NCBI GenBank assembly: GCA_050943935.1
Contig: JBMNQC010000007.1
Coordinates: 81,092 to 145,091, forward strand
Direction of reading: 5' to 3'
Source of the DNA: Heteroscillospira sp050943935
GTDB taxonomy: Bacteria; Bacillota; Clostridia; Oscillospirales; Oscillospiraceae
Length of the DNA stretch: 64,000 nt
In this document: piece by piece, positions 24,730-33,021 of the stretch
Numbering within the stretch: the first letter of the stretch is position 1
Layout of the letters: every line of letters begins with the position of its first letter
Translations under genes and position numbers: made by a program
Notes under the pieces: model-generated
Told to the model about the DNA's origin: nothing
Seen by the model: the letters and a program-made list of their open reading frames with translations, nothing else
Databases searched by the model: none

Positions 24730-25677
24730 ATGGAACATCGTATACTTGTACCCGAGGTCGTTGCGGCCTGCGGCCTGGACAAGCTCCTCAGCCAGGGCGT
24801 AGAGGTGAAAACAACCTCCAGCATAAAAAAAGAGGACCTTATTCATGACCTTCAGGACTGTGACGGCGTAATCGTCCGCGTGGCAAAAATGGACGCCGAA
24901 GTCCTCGCCGCTAATCCTCAGTTGAAAATCATAGGCAAACACGGCGTGGGCGTTGACAACATCGACCTGGATTATTGCCGCGAACACGGCATCCGCGTGG
25001 TTTTTACTCCTCACGCCAACACGCAGTCCGTCGCGGAGCACGCTGTGACGCTTATGCTGGCCTGCGCGAAGCAAATAAATCACAAGGCTGCCTGCTATCG
25101 TGAAGAGGAGTACGCCGTAAAAGACCGTATGCTCGGAAACGAGGTCAGCGGCAAGATCCTCGGCCTGATAGGCTTTGGCAACATAGGCTCGAAGGTTGCC
25201 AGAATGGCTCACTACGGTTTCAACATGACCGTGCTGGCCTACGATCCATTCCTGGAGGAAGGCTTGCGCGGGGACGGCGTGGAGGTGACCCACGACGCCG
25301 AAAGAGTATATCGTCAGGCAGATTTCATCAGCGTTCACACCCCTGCCACAAAGAGCACCATAAAGTCCGTGGGAAAAGCTCAGTTCCGGTGGATGAAAAA
25401 TACCGCTTTTATAGTTAACACCTCCAGAGGCACCGTGATTGACGAGCTTGCTCTGATACAGGCGCTGCGTGAAGGTGAGATTGCCGGAGCGGGTCTGGAT
25501 GTTAGTGACCCTGAGCCCGCCAGAAAAGACAATCCGCTGCACGGGATGGCCAATGTTATCATGACTCCCCACTGTGCCGGTGTGACACGCGATTCCATGG
25601 ATAACATGTCCAGGGATGTGGCAACCGGCATCATTGAGGTACTCAGCGGCAAGGCACCCACCTGGCCTGTTGTGTAG
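24730..25677 (+). CDS. D-isomer-specific 2-hydroxyacid dehydrogenase (SerA/glycerate dehydrogenase-like)
   Basis: 315 residues, ATG with AAGGAG upstream. NAD-binding Rossmann motif GLIGFGNIGSKVARMA, catalytic Arg in FIVNTSRGTVID, Glu in GLDVSDPEPARKDNP and His in MTPHCAGVT, all in the order of the family. It interconverts a D-2-hydroxyacid and a 2-oxoacid with NAD(H). Phosphoglycerate, glycerate or hydroxypyruvate are the commonest substrates of this branch. No ACT domain is present, so it lacks the serine-feedback module of biosynthetic SerA. It is placed between TTT1 and an HpcH-type aldolase, which favours a catabolic role. Confidence 0.9.
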   Translation: MEHRILVPEVVAACGLDKLLSQGVEVKTTSSIKKEDLIHDLQDCDGVIVRVAKMDAEVLAANPQLKIIGKHGVGVDNIDLDYCREHGIRVVFTPHANTQSVAEHAVTLMLACAKQINHKAACYREEEYAVKDRMLGNEVSGKILGLIGFGNIGSKVARMAHYGFNMTVLAYDPFLEEGLRGDGVEVTHDAERVYRQADFISVHTPATKSTIKSVGKAQFRWMKNTAFIVNTSRGTVIDELALIQALREGEIAGAGLDVSDPEPARKDNPLHGMANVIMTPHCAGVTRDSMDNMSRDVATGIIEVLSGKAPTWPVV

Positions 25678-25699
25678 CTGGCGCAAAAGGAGAATATCT

Positions 25700-26476
25700 A
25701 TGCTTGGAACCAACAAACTCAAAAAGATGCTGCTTGAGGGCAGAAAGCCTGTGGGCACCTATGTAAAAACCTATGATCCCGCCATAACCGAGGTATGCAG
25801 CCTCTGCGGTTACGACTGTATCATTTTCGATAACGAGCATACGGCAATGAGCAAGGAATCCATGGCCCCCATGCTGCGGGCCGCCGAGCTACACGGTGTT
25901 ACCACACTAGTACGTGTAAGAGAAAACAATGCAGCAATGATACTGCAAGCGCTGGATGCCGGTGCCTACGGCGTACAGGTACCCAATATCCGCGATGCTA
26001 GGGAAGTAGAACAGGCTGTTCATAGTATGTATTACGCGCCCAAGGGTGGACGAGGCTTTGCCAATACCACCCGCACCGCAGGCTACGGCCTTATGCCCGT
26101 GAGAGAATACATCGATAAGGTAAACAATGAACTGCTGTGCATCTGCTACTGCGAGACCAAAGAAGCCTACGAAAATCTGGACGAGATACTCACGGTTGAA
26201 GGTCTGGATATGGTATTTATAGGCCCAAGCGATCTCTCTCAGGCGCTGGGTGTCCTTGGTGATGTAAAGCATCCAAAAGTGTTGGATGCTATGGATGATA
26301 TTATTAAGCGTACCAAGGCGGCCGGCAAGTTTGTGGGTACTGTTGCAGGAAACGGTGTGGGCGCAGCTGAGCTCTACAATAAAGGCGTTGATTTGGTAAT
26401 CCTAAGTAGTGATCACGGCATGATGGCCGCTGGCGCAAAAACTATGCTGAAGGAGCTGAAAGAAAATCTTAAATAG
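25700..26476 (+). CDS. HpcH/HpaI family (class II) aldolase
   Basis: 258 residues from ATG 25700, with AAAGGAG upstream. A longer frame reading out of the previous gene is not the start. Class II pyruvate aldolase signatures: YDCIIFDNEHTAMS (catalytic His), TTLVRVRENN (Arg for the pyruvate carboxylate), GAYGVQVPNIRD, CICYCETKEAYENLDEI (metal Glu) and MVFIGPSDLSQALG (metal Asp). Relatives split 2-keto-3-deoxyglucarate, 4-hydroxy-2-oxoheptanedioate or rhamnonate into pyruvate and an aldehyde. With the GarR-like reductase at 29824 this would suit an aldarate-type route. Last gene of the TTT1 operon. Confidence 0.9.
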   Translation: MLGTNKLKKMLLEGRKPVGTYVKTYDPAITEVCSLCGYDCIIFDNEHTAMSKESMAPMLRAAELHGVTTLVRVRENNAAMILQALDAGAYGVQVPNIRDAREVEQAVHSMYYAPKGGRGFANTTRTAGYGLMPVREYIDKVNNELLCICYCETKEAYENLDEILTVEGLDMVFIGPSDLSQALGVLGDVKHPKVLDAMDDIIKRTKAAGKFVGTVAGNGVGAAELYNKGVDLVILSSDHGMMAAGAKTMLKELKENLK

Positions 26477-26612
26477 GCAGCAATATATTCAGGAGTCATG
26501 ACTTGGAGCTTGTATCATGAGCACCGGATAAGAAACACTATCACTATGGAGAGCAAAACAAACAATTTTTTTGTTGTCGAATGTATATATTTTATGAAAA
26601 ATATTTTTAGAG

Positions 26613-26641
26613 TTTACACAGGGTATCGTGCATGATATAGT
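26613..26641 (+). promoter_or_regulatory. Promoter of the TTT2 operon
   Basis: TTTACA (26613-26618), 17-base spacer, extended -10 TGA-TATAGT (TATAGT 26636-26641). It matches the layout of the TTT1 promoter. Confidence 0.7.
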
Positions 26642-26655
26642 AATCAGTAGCATAC

Positions 26656-26670
26656 TGCATCATGCATTAT
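26656..26670. promoter_or_regulatory. Operator of the TTT2 operon
   Basis: TGCATCATGCATTAT, identical over 15 bases to the TTT1 operator. It begins 20 bases after the first base of the -10. The only in-frame ATG of the next gene (26662) lies inside it. Confidence 0.7.
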
Positions 26671-27696
26671 CAAACAATTTGTAATGGAGGAAGAAAAATT
26701 ATATCTCTGCTTCTTGCGCTAGTCATGTTGGCTGCTTTGACTGCCTGCGGTGGCGGAAACCAGGCCCCCGAATCTGCCACTCCTGAATCTACCGCTCCTG
26801 AGTCCACCGCCCCCGAATCTACTGCTCCTGAAGTGAACTACCCCACCGGAGACATAAGTTTCATTATCCCTAACGCAGCCGGAGGAGGAAATGATCTGGC
26901 TACCCGTGCTTTGATTCCCTCCCTGGAGGAGACCCTGGGCGTTACTGTAGTTCCCCTAAACCAGGGTGAGTCCAAGGGAGCTGTTGCAGCTGCCAATGTC
27001 ATGAACGCCGAGCCCGATGGTACCGTTCTGTACTTTAACTCTCAGACTCTGGTGACTACTGCTCTAACCACCATGACCACCATCGATCTGACACAGTTCC
27101 AGCCTGTTGCTCAGGTTGTTGAGGACACCGGTATCGTATTCGTCAAGGCCGGTACTTGGGCTACCATCGAGGAGTTCGCTGAGGCTGCCAAGGCCGGCGA
27201 TATTCTGGTCGCCACAAACGGCGATACCGCGCTGTGGGGCATTGCAGCTTCCAAGCTGGCCGCTGCCATAGGCGCTGAGTTTGAGTACATCGCATATGAC
27301 TCCGGCGCTCCCATGTTGACTGCTCTGGCAGCAGGCGAGGTCGATATGTGCATCGTCAACCCCGCCGAGGCAGCTTCTCTGGTTGCTGCGGGCAAGATCG
27401 TACCTCTGGCAGTTATGAGTCCCGAGCGTCTTGACGCTTATCCCGACGCTCCCACCTGTGTTGAGTCCGGCATCGATGTTACCTATGCTGTATGGCGCGG
27501 TGTATTCACCAAGGCCGGAGTCAGCGAGGACATTCTGGCTGTCCTGGACGAGGCTTTTGAAAAAGCACTCGCTTCCGAGGAGTTCACCACCTATGCCAAC
27601 AACGCTTCCCTGCCCATCCACTATCGTAACCATACCGAGTTCACCGACTTCATCAATTCTGAGATCGCATTCTACGAGAAACAGCTGAAGGGCTAA
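26662..27696 (+). CDS. tctC: TctC-type solute-binding lipoprotein (TTT2), start uncertain
   Basis: 344 residues from ATG 26662, or 332 from ATT 26698. The lipoprotein signal is KIISLLLALVMLAALTAC, then a linker of five APES(A/T)-type repeats, then the Bug-type fold (FIIPNAAGGGNDLATRALIP). A strong GGAGG (26686-26690) stands 7 bases before ATT 26698, exactly where relatives have ATG-AAG-AAA. No ATG, GTG or TTG is in frame there. Translation may use ATT, or the upstream ATG at 26662, which overlaps the operator and has no ribosome binding site but keeps the RK residues a signal peptide needs. Confidence 0.85.
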   Translation: MHYQTICNGGRKIISLLLALVMLAALTACGGGNQAPESATPESTAPESTAPESTAPEVNYPTGDISFIIPNAAGGGNDLATRALIPSLEETLGVTVVPLNQGESKGAVAAANVMNAEPDGTVLYFNSQTLVTTALTTMTTIDLTQFQPVAQVVEDTGIVFVKAGTWATIEEFAEAAKAGDILVATNGDTALWGIAASKLAAAIGAEFEYIAYDSGAPMLTALAAGEVDMCIVNPAEAASLVAAGKIVPLAVMSPERLDAYPDAPTCVESGIDVTYAVWRGVFTKAGVSEDILAVLDEAFEKALASEEFTTYANNASLPIHYRNHTEFTDFINSEIAFYEKQLKG

Positions 27697-27705
27697 ATTT
27701 ATCAG

Positions 27706-27741
27706 AGGGCGGAATTGGCCTGACCTGTTCCGCCCTTTTTT
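27706..27741 (+). terminator. Attenuator-like terminator between tctC and tctB (TTT2)
   Basis: AGGGCGGAA / TTCCGCCCT with a 13-base loop followed by six T. It stands between the binding-protein gene and the permease genes, which have no promoter of their own that I can see, so partial read-through is implied. Confidence 0.75.
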
Positions 27742-27761
27742 GACCCGGATCGGAGGTACTT

Positions 27762-28202
27762 ATGAAAGATTATATTGCTGCTGTTGGATCTATCATTTTT
27801 TCAGCATACGTCTATTTTGTATCCCAGGATTTTGCTGTTGCTGGAGGTGGGCTGGCTGGCAACCCGGCTTATTATCCCCGCGCCCTCGCCATTATCATTG
27901 CAGTACTCGGAACCTGCATCATGGTCAACGCAATAATTCAGAAGAAAAAGCTCGCTGTTTCCATAAACAAAGAGCTTCTTATAAATGTTGGGCAGGTTTT
28001 TGCCGCGCTGCTTGCCTATGTTATCTGCTTTGAGTTTGTCGGCTTCATCGCATCCACCGCTGTTTTCATCATTGGCTGCGTGCTCATGTACGGCGGCAAA
28101 ATTAAAAGCGCACTTTTATGCAGCATACCTTTCACAGCTGCGATGTACATTGTTTTTCACATTATCATGCAGGTCGCCATGCCTCAGGGTATTCTGTTTT
28201 AA
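27762..28202 (+). CDS. tctB: TctB-type small membrane subunit (TTT2)
   Basis: 146 residues, ATG with CGGAGG 6 bases upstream. Four membrane helices: about 5-22 (AVGSIIFSAYVYFVSQDF), 38-56, 78-97 (VFAALLAYVICFEFVGFIA) and 100-140. The short loop GGLAGNPAYYPRALAIII after helix 1 is typical of TctB (the family often has a PxxYPR-like turn there). It works with the TctA subunit encoded 12 bases downstream. Confidence 0.85.
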   Translation: MKDYIAAVGSIIFSAYVYFVSQDFAVAGGGLAGNPAYYPRALAIIIAVLGTCIMVNAIIQKKKLAVSINKELLINVGQVFAALLAYVICFEFVGFIASTAVFIIGCVLMYGGKIKSALLCSIPFTAAMYIVFHIIMQVAMPQGILF

Positions 28203-28214
28203 GGAGGTAACGAT

Positions 28215-29729
28215 ATGAGTGGAATAGATCTTTATACCGCGGGCATTCATTTGTTTACTCCTACTACCCTTGGTTTTCTTCTGTTTGGTCTTATAGTCGG
28301 CATCACTATAGGTGCACTACCCGGATTGAACGTCAACATGGCTGTTTCCATCATGTTGCCTCTTACTTACGGCATGGACCCCAGCGCTGGCATACTCATG
28401 CTTCTGGGCGTATATTGCGGCGGTAACTACGGCGGATCCATAGCCGCGACGCTGGTCAACATACCCGGAACTCCCTCCGCTGTTATGACCACGCTGGACG
28501 CTTATCCCATGGCTCAGAAAGGCAAGGCCGGCCTGGCCATAGGTTTGGCTACCATGGCATCGGCCCTGGGCGGTCTGTTCAGTTGCATCGTTCTGGCCAC
28601 CATTTCTCCAATCGTTGCCGAAATCGCCCTGCAGTTCACCTCTCTTGAAATGACCGTTATCTGCATCTTCGGCGTAAGCATCATGGCTTTCGTGGCCGGC
28701 GGCTCCATGCTCAAGGGCATAATCGCGGGTGTATTCGGTCTGGTGGTCTCCTGCATTGGCTTTGATCCTGTTACCGCCGTCCCCCGCTTTACCTTTGACT
28801 CTATCTACCTGTTCTCCGGTATCCAGTTTACCGCAGCGATGATTGGTCTTTTTGGTTTTACTGAGATTATCACCAGCGCCGAGAACGGTCTTCGCAGGAA
28901 GGTAAAAATGGAAATCGCTGAAGTTCATAATGTTTTTGAGTGCTTCAAATATCTCAAGTCCTGCGGCGGCAATATAATGGTATCCAGCGTAATTGGTACT
29001 ATTATCGGAGCCATTCCCGGTGCGGGCGGCACTATTGCGTCTATAGTTTCCTATGGTTTCCAGAAAAAGGTCAACAAGCACCCTGAAGAGCTGGGCAACG
29101 GCGCTCCTGACGGTATTGTAGCTGCCGAGGCCTCCAACAACGCCTGTTGCGGTGGTGCCATGACCACTCTGCTGAGCCTTGGTATTCCCGGGGACAGCGT
29201 TACCGCAATCCTGCTTGGCGCATTCATCATTCACGGCATGCAGCCAGGCCCCACCCTGTTCTCAGACAATCCCGATATGGTCTCCGCTATATTCATCGGT
29301 ATGTTCATCATCAACATCGCACTACTGTTTGTGGGCCTGCTTGGTGCTCCCCAATTTGCAAAGTTCCTCAAGATACCCAAGCACATCCTCCATCCCTGCA
29401 TACTCGTCCTCTGTGTCATTGGCACCTATGGCGTACAGGGATCTACCTTTGATGTTAAAATGATGTTCCTGTTCGGTGTTATCGGCTATGTGTTCTCCAA
29501 GCTGGGTATTCCTCGTCCTCCTATCGTTTTGGGTCTTGTTCTGGGTACCACTCTGGAAGAAAATCTGCGCCGCACCGTCACCCTGTCCAGAGGAGACCTA
29601 TGGGGCTTTTTCTGGAAACGTACTGCAGAGACTCCTATCGCGCTCATCGTTCTCATCATTACCGTTATGCTTCTGTTTGGTCCTCCTATTTTGAGGATCA
29701 TCAAGAAGTCCAGAGCTGCAAAGAACTAA
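28215..29729 (+). CDS. tctA: TctA-type large permease subunit (TTT2)
   Basis: 504 residues, about 11-12 membrane helices. The paired signatures are GITIGALPGLNVNMAVSIML and GTIIGAIPGAGGTIASIVSY, with GGNYGGSIAATLVNIPGTPSAVMTTLDAYP and AAEASNNACCGGAMTTLLSLGIPGDSVTAILLGAF. It is clearly paralogous to the TTT1 and TTT3 large subunits but not a recent copy. It should transport a carboxylate delivered by the TTT2 binding protein. A GarR-like dehydrogenase gene follows 94 bases later without an intervening terminator. Confidence 0.95.
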   Translation: MSGIDLYTAGIHLFTPTTLGFLLFGLIVGITIGALPGLNVNMAVSIMLPLTYGMDPSAGILMLLGVYCGGNYGGSIAATLVNIPGTPSAVMTTLDAYPMAQKGKAGLAIGLATMASALGGLFSCIVLATISPIVAEIALQFTSLEMTVICIFGVSIMAFVAGGSMLKGIIAGVFGLVVSCIGFDPVTAVPRFTFDSIYLFSGIQFTAAMIGLFGFTEIITSAENGLRRKVKMEIAEVHNVFECFKYLKSCGGNIMVSSVIGTIIGAIPGAGGTIASIVSYGFQKKVNKHPEELGNGAPDGIVAAEASNNACCGGAMTTLLSLGIPGDSVTAILLGAFIIHGMQPGPTLFSDNPDMVSAIFIGMFIINIALLFVGLLGAPQFAKFLKIPKHILHPCILVLCVIGTYGVQGSTFDVKMMFLFGVIGYVFSKLGIPRPPIVLGLVLGTTLEENLRRTVTLSRGDLWGFFWKRTAETPIALIVLIITVMLLFGPPILRIIKKSRAAKN

Positions 29730-29823
29730 ATAATCGTAACTAAAGCTTCTTCCACCAGAAAAGCATCGGATATTCACCATGGAGTTCAGTACTTCTCATA
29801 GTTGCACAGAAAGGACATTGTTT

Positions 29824-30705
29824 ATGAAAAAAATAGGTTTTATCGGTTTGGGTAAAATGGGTCTGCCTATGGCTATGAACCTCTGTAAAGCAGGCTTTGA
29901 GGTAACGGTTTGTTCCTCCAAGCCAGAGAGCTCAGCTACAGTCGTCGAACTGGGCGGCAAAACTGCCGCAAGCTATGTAGAACTGGCTCGCGGCAGCGAA
30001 ATTGTCATAACAATTGTTCCTGCCGACAAGGAAATTAAGGAGCTTTACCTAGGCGAAAACGGCCTGCTGGCCAATGTCCCTGACGGCGGTATCTGCATTG
30101 ACATGACCTCCGGCACCGGCGATACCATGCTGCTGCTGCGCGACAGCGCCAAAGCCATGGGCAGGGACGTATCCGTTGTTGACGCCCCTGTCTCAGGCGG
30201 AGTTGCCGGTGCACAAAATGGAAAGCTTACCATTGTGGTCGGCTGTGACGATAAGGCGCTGTTTGAAAAATGTATGCCTGTATTCCAGGCCATGGGCGAG
30301 AAAATCTATTATACCGGCGCTCTGGGTAGCGGCTCCAATATCAAGATGATAAATCAGATGCTAAACGCAGCCAACACCGCCATTGCTGCCGAGGCCATCT
30401 GCATGGCAAAAAAACTGGGCGTTGACCTGAACACCCTGGTGGAGATAGTGAACAAATCCAGCGGCCAGAGCTTTATATTTGAAAAGAACGTTCCCAAGTT
30501 CATGCTTACTGGTGACCATACTCCCGGTTTTCGTCTCGACTTGATGAAGAAGGATGTGAGCCTGTTCGTTGAGGCCGCAAAAAACAGTCAGGCTTTTACC
30601 CCCCTCAGCGAAATGGTGTATCAAATTTACAAAGCTACATCAAATCAGGGCGGTGGAGATAAGAACTATACTTATATTATCGATTGGTTTGAAAAAAACC
30701 AGTAA
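29824..30705 (+). CDS. 3-hydroxyisobutyrate / tartronate-semialdehyde reductase family dehydrogenase
   Basis: 293 residues from ATG 29824, with AAAGGA upstream. An in-frame ATG at 29779 lacks a site. Beta-hydroxyacid dehydrogenase family: N-terminal Rossmann motif IGFIGLGKMGLPMAMNL, substrate-binding DAPVSGGVAGAQNGKLTI, catalytic Lys in GSGSNIKMINQMLNA and cofactor motif FRLDLMKKDVSLF. It interconverts a 3-hydroxyacid and its semialdehyde with NAD(P)H. With the HpcH-type aldolase of TTT1 it would complete a GarL-GarR-like pair that takes aldarate cleavage products to glycerate; this is inference. End of the TTT2 operon. Confidence 0.9.
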   Translation: MKKIGFIGLGKMGLPMAMNLCKAGFEVTVCSSKPESSATVVELGGKTAASYVELARGSEIVITIVPADKEIKELYLGENGLLANVPDGGICIDMTSGTGDTMLLLRDSAKAMGRDVSVVDAPVSGGVAGAQNGKLTIVVGCDDKALFEKCMPVFQAMGEKIYYTGALGSGSNIKMINQMLNAANTAIAAEAICMAKKLGVDLNTLVEIVNKSSGQSFIFEKNVPKFMLTGDHTPGFRLDLMKKDVSLFVEAAKNSQAFTPLSEMVYQIYKATSNQGGGDKNYTYIIDWFEKNQ

Positions 30706-30833
30706 TCATTGCTTTTATTTTTCTGTTTGCAGAAAGGGAAAATTCTTCCGCGCCGGACTTGAAAGGTTTCCTTTTTGCTTTTATCGCTCAATAATTGAGC
30801 AGATAGCGTTTTTCGCTGTATTTTCGCCGACAA

Positions 30834-30880
30834 CAGCAGCCCCCTGATGAGGTAATTTCCTGCATCAGGGGGCTGTTTGT
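30834..30880. terminator. Bidirectional terminator between convergent genes
   Basis: CAGCCCCCTGATG pairs with CATCAGGGGGCTG across an AGGTAATTTCCTG loop. It lies between the GarR-like gene (stop 30705) and the PrpR-type gene (stop 30890). Confidence 0.85.
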
Positions 30881-30889
30881 CCGTTCTTC

Positions 30890-32773
30890 TCAATATTTCG
30901 TGGTTATATCGTACTTTTTCATCCAGCGCCAGAGGGTGGTTTTGCTTATTCCAAGCTCCCGGGCGGTTTCGTCGCGGTCTCCGTGGCATTTGCGCAGGGC
31001 GCTTATAACCCTGAGCTCTTCCGGGGAATAGTTGGGCTGAACCGGAGCGGAAGCGGATGCTGTATCCGTTCCGGCGTAGATATCCCGCATGAGGGTTTTT
31101 ACCAGGGCGCGGCTTATAACCTGCTCCTCGCAGGATATGACCAGCCGCTCCAAAAACAAATGCAGCTGAGTTAGATTGCCCTCCCAGCTGTAGGAGCACA
31201 GCTGGCTCATGGCTTCAGGCGACAGTATGAGGAATCTGTGGAAATCGTTGCACAGCCGCGAGAAGGTATTTTCTATTACGCGGGGCAGATCCTCGGTCGT
31301 CTCCCTTACGGGAGGCACGGTAAATGACATGGGCGCAAGCATCTGATATAGCTCCGGAATTATTTTGCCGCTGCTGCGCAGGGAACTGAGGGGTATGGTG
31401 CTGCGGGCAATCAGCCGGAAATTAATGCTGGCAGGCGCCGCGTCCATATATACAAAGCGCTTGTTGCACAGCAGCTGCCACAGGCGGTGCTGCACATTTG
31501 GCCGCAGAGTTTCTATTCTGTCCAGAAACAGAGAGCCGTTTTGGGCCAGACCTATCATACCGGAGGCGTTATCCCCGCTTGCGCGGGAGCTGTAGCCAAA
31601 CAGGTAATCCGCCTGCTGGTCACCATCCGCCCAACAGGCACAGTCGGCGGATATGAAAGGGCCGTTTTTGGAACAGTCGCTGTTTGAATGTATGCTCCGG
31701 GCAAGCCTTGAAGTGTCCGTACCCATTTCACCTATAATAAGCACCGGCCGCTCGCTCATGCAGAAGCTCTTGGCCGTCTGTACACACTTTTTCATCGCAG
31801 GTGATACAGTAGTGATGGAAAAGCTCGTGCGGCTGGTATTCTGTGCGCTGTTCCAGCCGGACAGGTCCTTGCTGGTCCTGCGGAAAGAGAACACTACGCC
31901 TCCCCTCTCCTTTCCCGCGCTGAGAGGCTTTATAATAGTGGCAAAGCTTCTGCGCTTCACCGTCATAAAATCAGACAGCACAGTATTAGTCTCCACAGCC
32001 TCACGATACCGCTCCATATCCAGTCCCGGAAACAGTTCGGATATATGGGCGTTTTGCAGTTTTTTTGCACTCAGTCCCAGCAGCGTCTCCGCCGCTGAAT
32101 TCCAGCGCTGGACATGCTCTGTGTTATCAAACATGATGAAGCCATTGAAAGCTCCGTCCATAAGCGCGGCGTTCTGGCTCTCCAGAGCCCGGCGCTGCTC
32201 CATAACCCGGCGCACAAAAGCCGCGGACATAACAGCCTCATGTATGGAATCATCCGTGGAGGCGTGCAGCATGGCAGGCACTCCCCGCTCACGGCAGTAC
32301 TGCACATCATAGACACCGCCTATAACGGCGTCCGCCCCCTCATCCAGAGCTCCGGCCACCAGAGAACCTGGAGTCTCGCCCTGTCTGAGATTGCCTACAT
32401 GCAAATCCACATCAAACAGCTCGTTGAAGGCGGACAGGTCCGGGAACATATTCACAGCGCCCAGCAGGGCGATTCGCGGACAGGGAACAGCGCACTGCTT
32501 TTTTATCTCATGCACCATTACCGCTATCTCCTGCCCGGTGAGCCGTATTGTCACCACAGGCACGTCGCAGCCAGCCTCTATATCAAGAGCCTGCAAGCCC
32601 CGGGCAATTATCAGGTCGGCGCCATCGCGCACAGCGGCCTGGACAGTCTCCATAGTGTCCGTACCCGGGTCAAGATAGCATATTCTGTCCACAATGCCGG
32701 GATTGGCCGCAACTACACGTCCGGCGGCCTCCACCATGCTTTTCTGCGACAGCATCATCACGGTCTTTCCCAT
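30890..32773 (-). CDS. PrpR-type regulator with degenerate sigma-54-activator ATPase domain
   Basis: 627 residues from ATG 32773, with AGGAGGG upstream. Residues about 1-180 resemble the PrpR N-terminal sensor domain (PF06506), about 205-310 are PAS-like (FIMFDNTEHVQRWNSAAETLLG), about 330-560 are an AAA+ domain, and 590-627 are a Fis-type helix-turn-helix (DETARELGISKTTLWRWMKKY). The ATPase motifs are altered: Walker A reads GEMGTDTSRLAR, the Walker B acidic pair reads FLDRIE, and the GAFTGA loop that contacts sigma-54 is absent (YSSRASGDNASG). It may have turned into an ATP-independent repressor or activator. It is convergent to the TTT2 operon. Confidence 0.85.
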   Translation of the reverse strand: MGKTVMMLSQKSMVEAAGRVVAANPGIVDRICYLDPGTDTMETVQAAVRDGADLIIARGLQALDIEAGCDVPVVTIRLTGQEIAVMVHEIKKQCAVPCPRIALLGAVNMFPDLSAFNELFDVDLHVGNLRQGETPGSLVAGALDEGADAVIGGVYDVQYCRERGVPAMLHASTDDSIHEAVMSAAFVRRVMEQRRALESQNAALMDGAFNGFIMFDNTEHVQRWNSAAETLLGLSAKKLQNAHISELFPGLDMERYREAVETNTVLSDFMTVKRRSFATIIKPLSAGKERGGVVFSFRRTSKDLSGWNSAQNTSRTSFSITTVSPAMKKCVQTAKSFCMSERPVLIIGEMGTDTSRLARSIHSNSDCSKNGPFISADCACWADGDQQADYLFGYSSRASGDNASGMIGLAQNGSLFLDRIETLRPNVQHRLWQLLCNKRFVYMDAAPASINFRLIARSTIPLSSLRSSGKIIPELYQMLAPMSFTVPPVRETTEDLPRVIENTFSRLCNDFHRFLILSPEAMSQLCSYSWEGNLTQLHLFLERLVISCEEQVISRALVKTLMRDIYAGTDTASASAPVQPNYSPEELRVISALRKCHGDRDETARELGISKTTLWRWMKKYDITTKY

Positions 32774-32803
32774 TTTCGTCCCTCCTGACTTTTTTACTGC
32801 AAC

Positions 32804-32826
32804 AAATATTTCAATATGAAATATTT
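32804..32826. promoter_or_regulatory. Dyad upstream of the PrpR-type gene
   Basis: AAATATTTCA-ATA-TGAAATATTT, a 10-base-arm palindrome about 30 bases before the ATG at 32773. It is a candidate autoregulatory operator. Confidence 0.55.
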
Positions 32827-32891
32827 TAGCGGAACACATCGTACTCAGTCTATTGACGAAGAACCGATTGTGGTCTTACATTTTTTGTCAT

Positions 32892-32928
32892 ATTCATATT
32901 TTATTTCATTAATTTCATTTTGTTTCAT
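32892..32928. repeat. Iterated TTTCAT (ATGAAA) elements
   Basis: TTCAT occurs at 32893, 32905, 32914 and 32924, three of the four as TTTCAT, about one helical turn apart. The cluster lies 120-150 bases upstream of the PrpR-type gene, where enhancer sites are often placed, and the same TTTCA half-site is in the dyad at 32804. Confidence 0.45.
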
Positions 32929-32958
32929 ATATTGCAATTTTTATTTCTCCCATTGCAA

Positions 32959-32987
32959 AGCCCCCGGCTATTAAATAACCGGGGGCT
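32959..32987. terminator. Terminator of the SLH surface-protein gene
   Basis: AGCCCCCGG / CCGGGGGCT with an AT-rich loop, downstream of the minus-strand stop at 33022 and followed on that strand by TTTGC. Confidence 0.75.
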
Positions 32988-33021
32988 CCGCAATTTATTT
33001 TTTTGGAGGAAATAGTATCTG

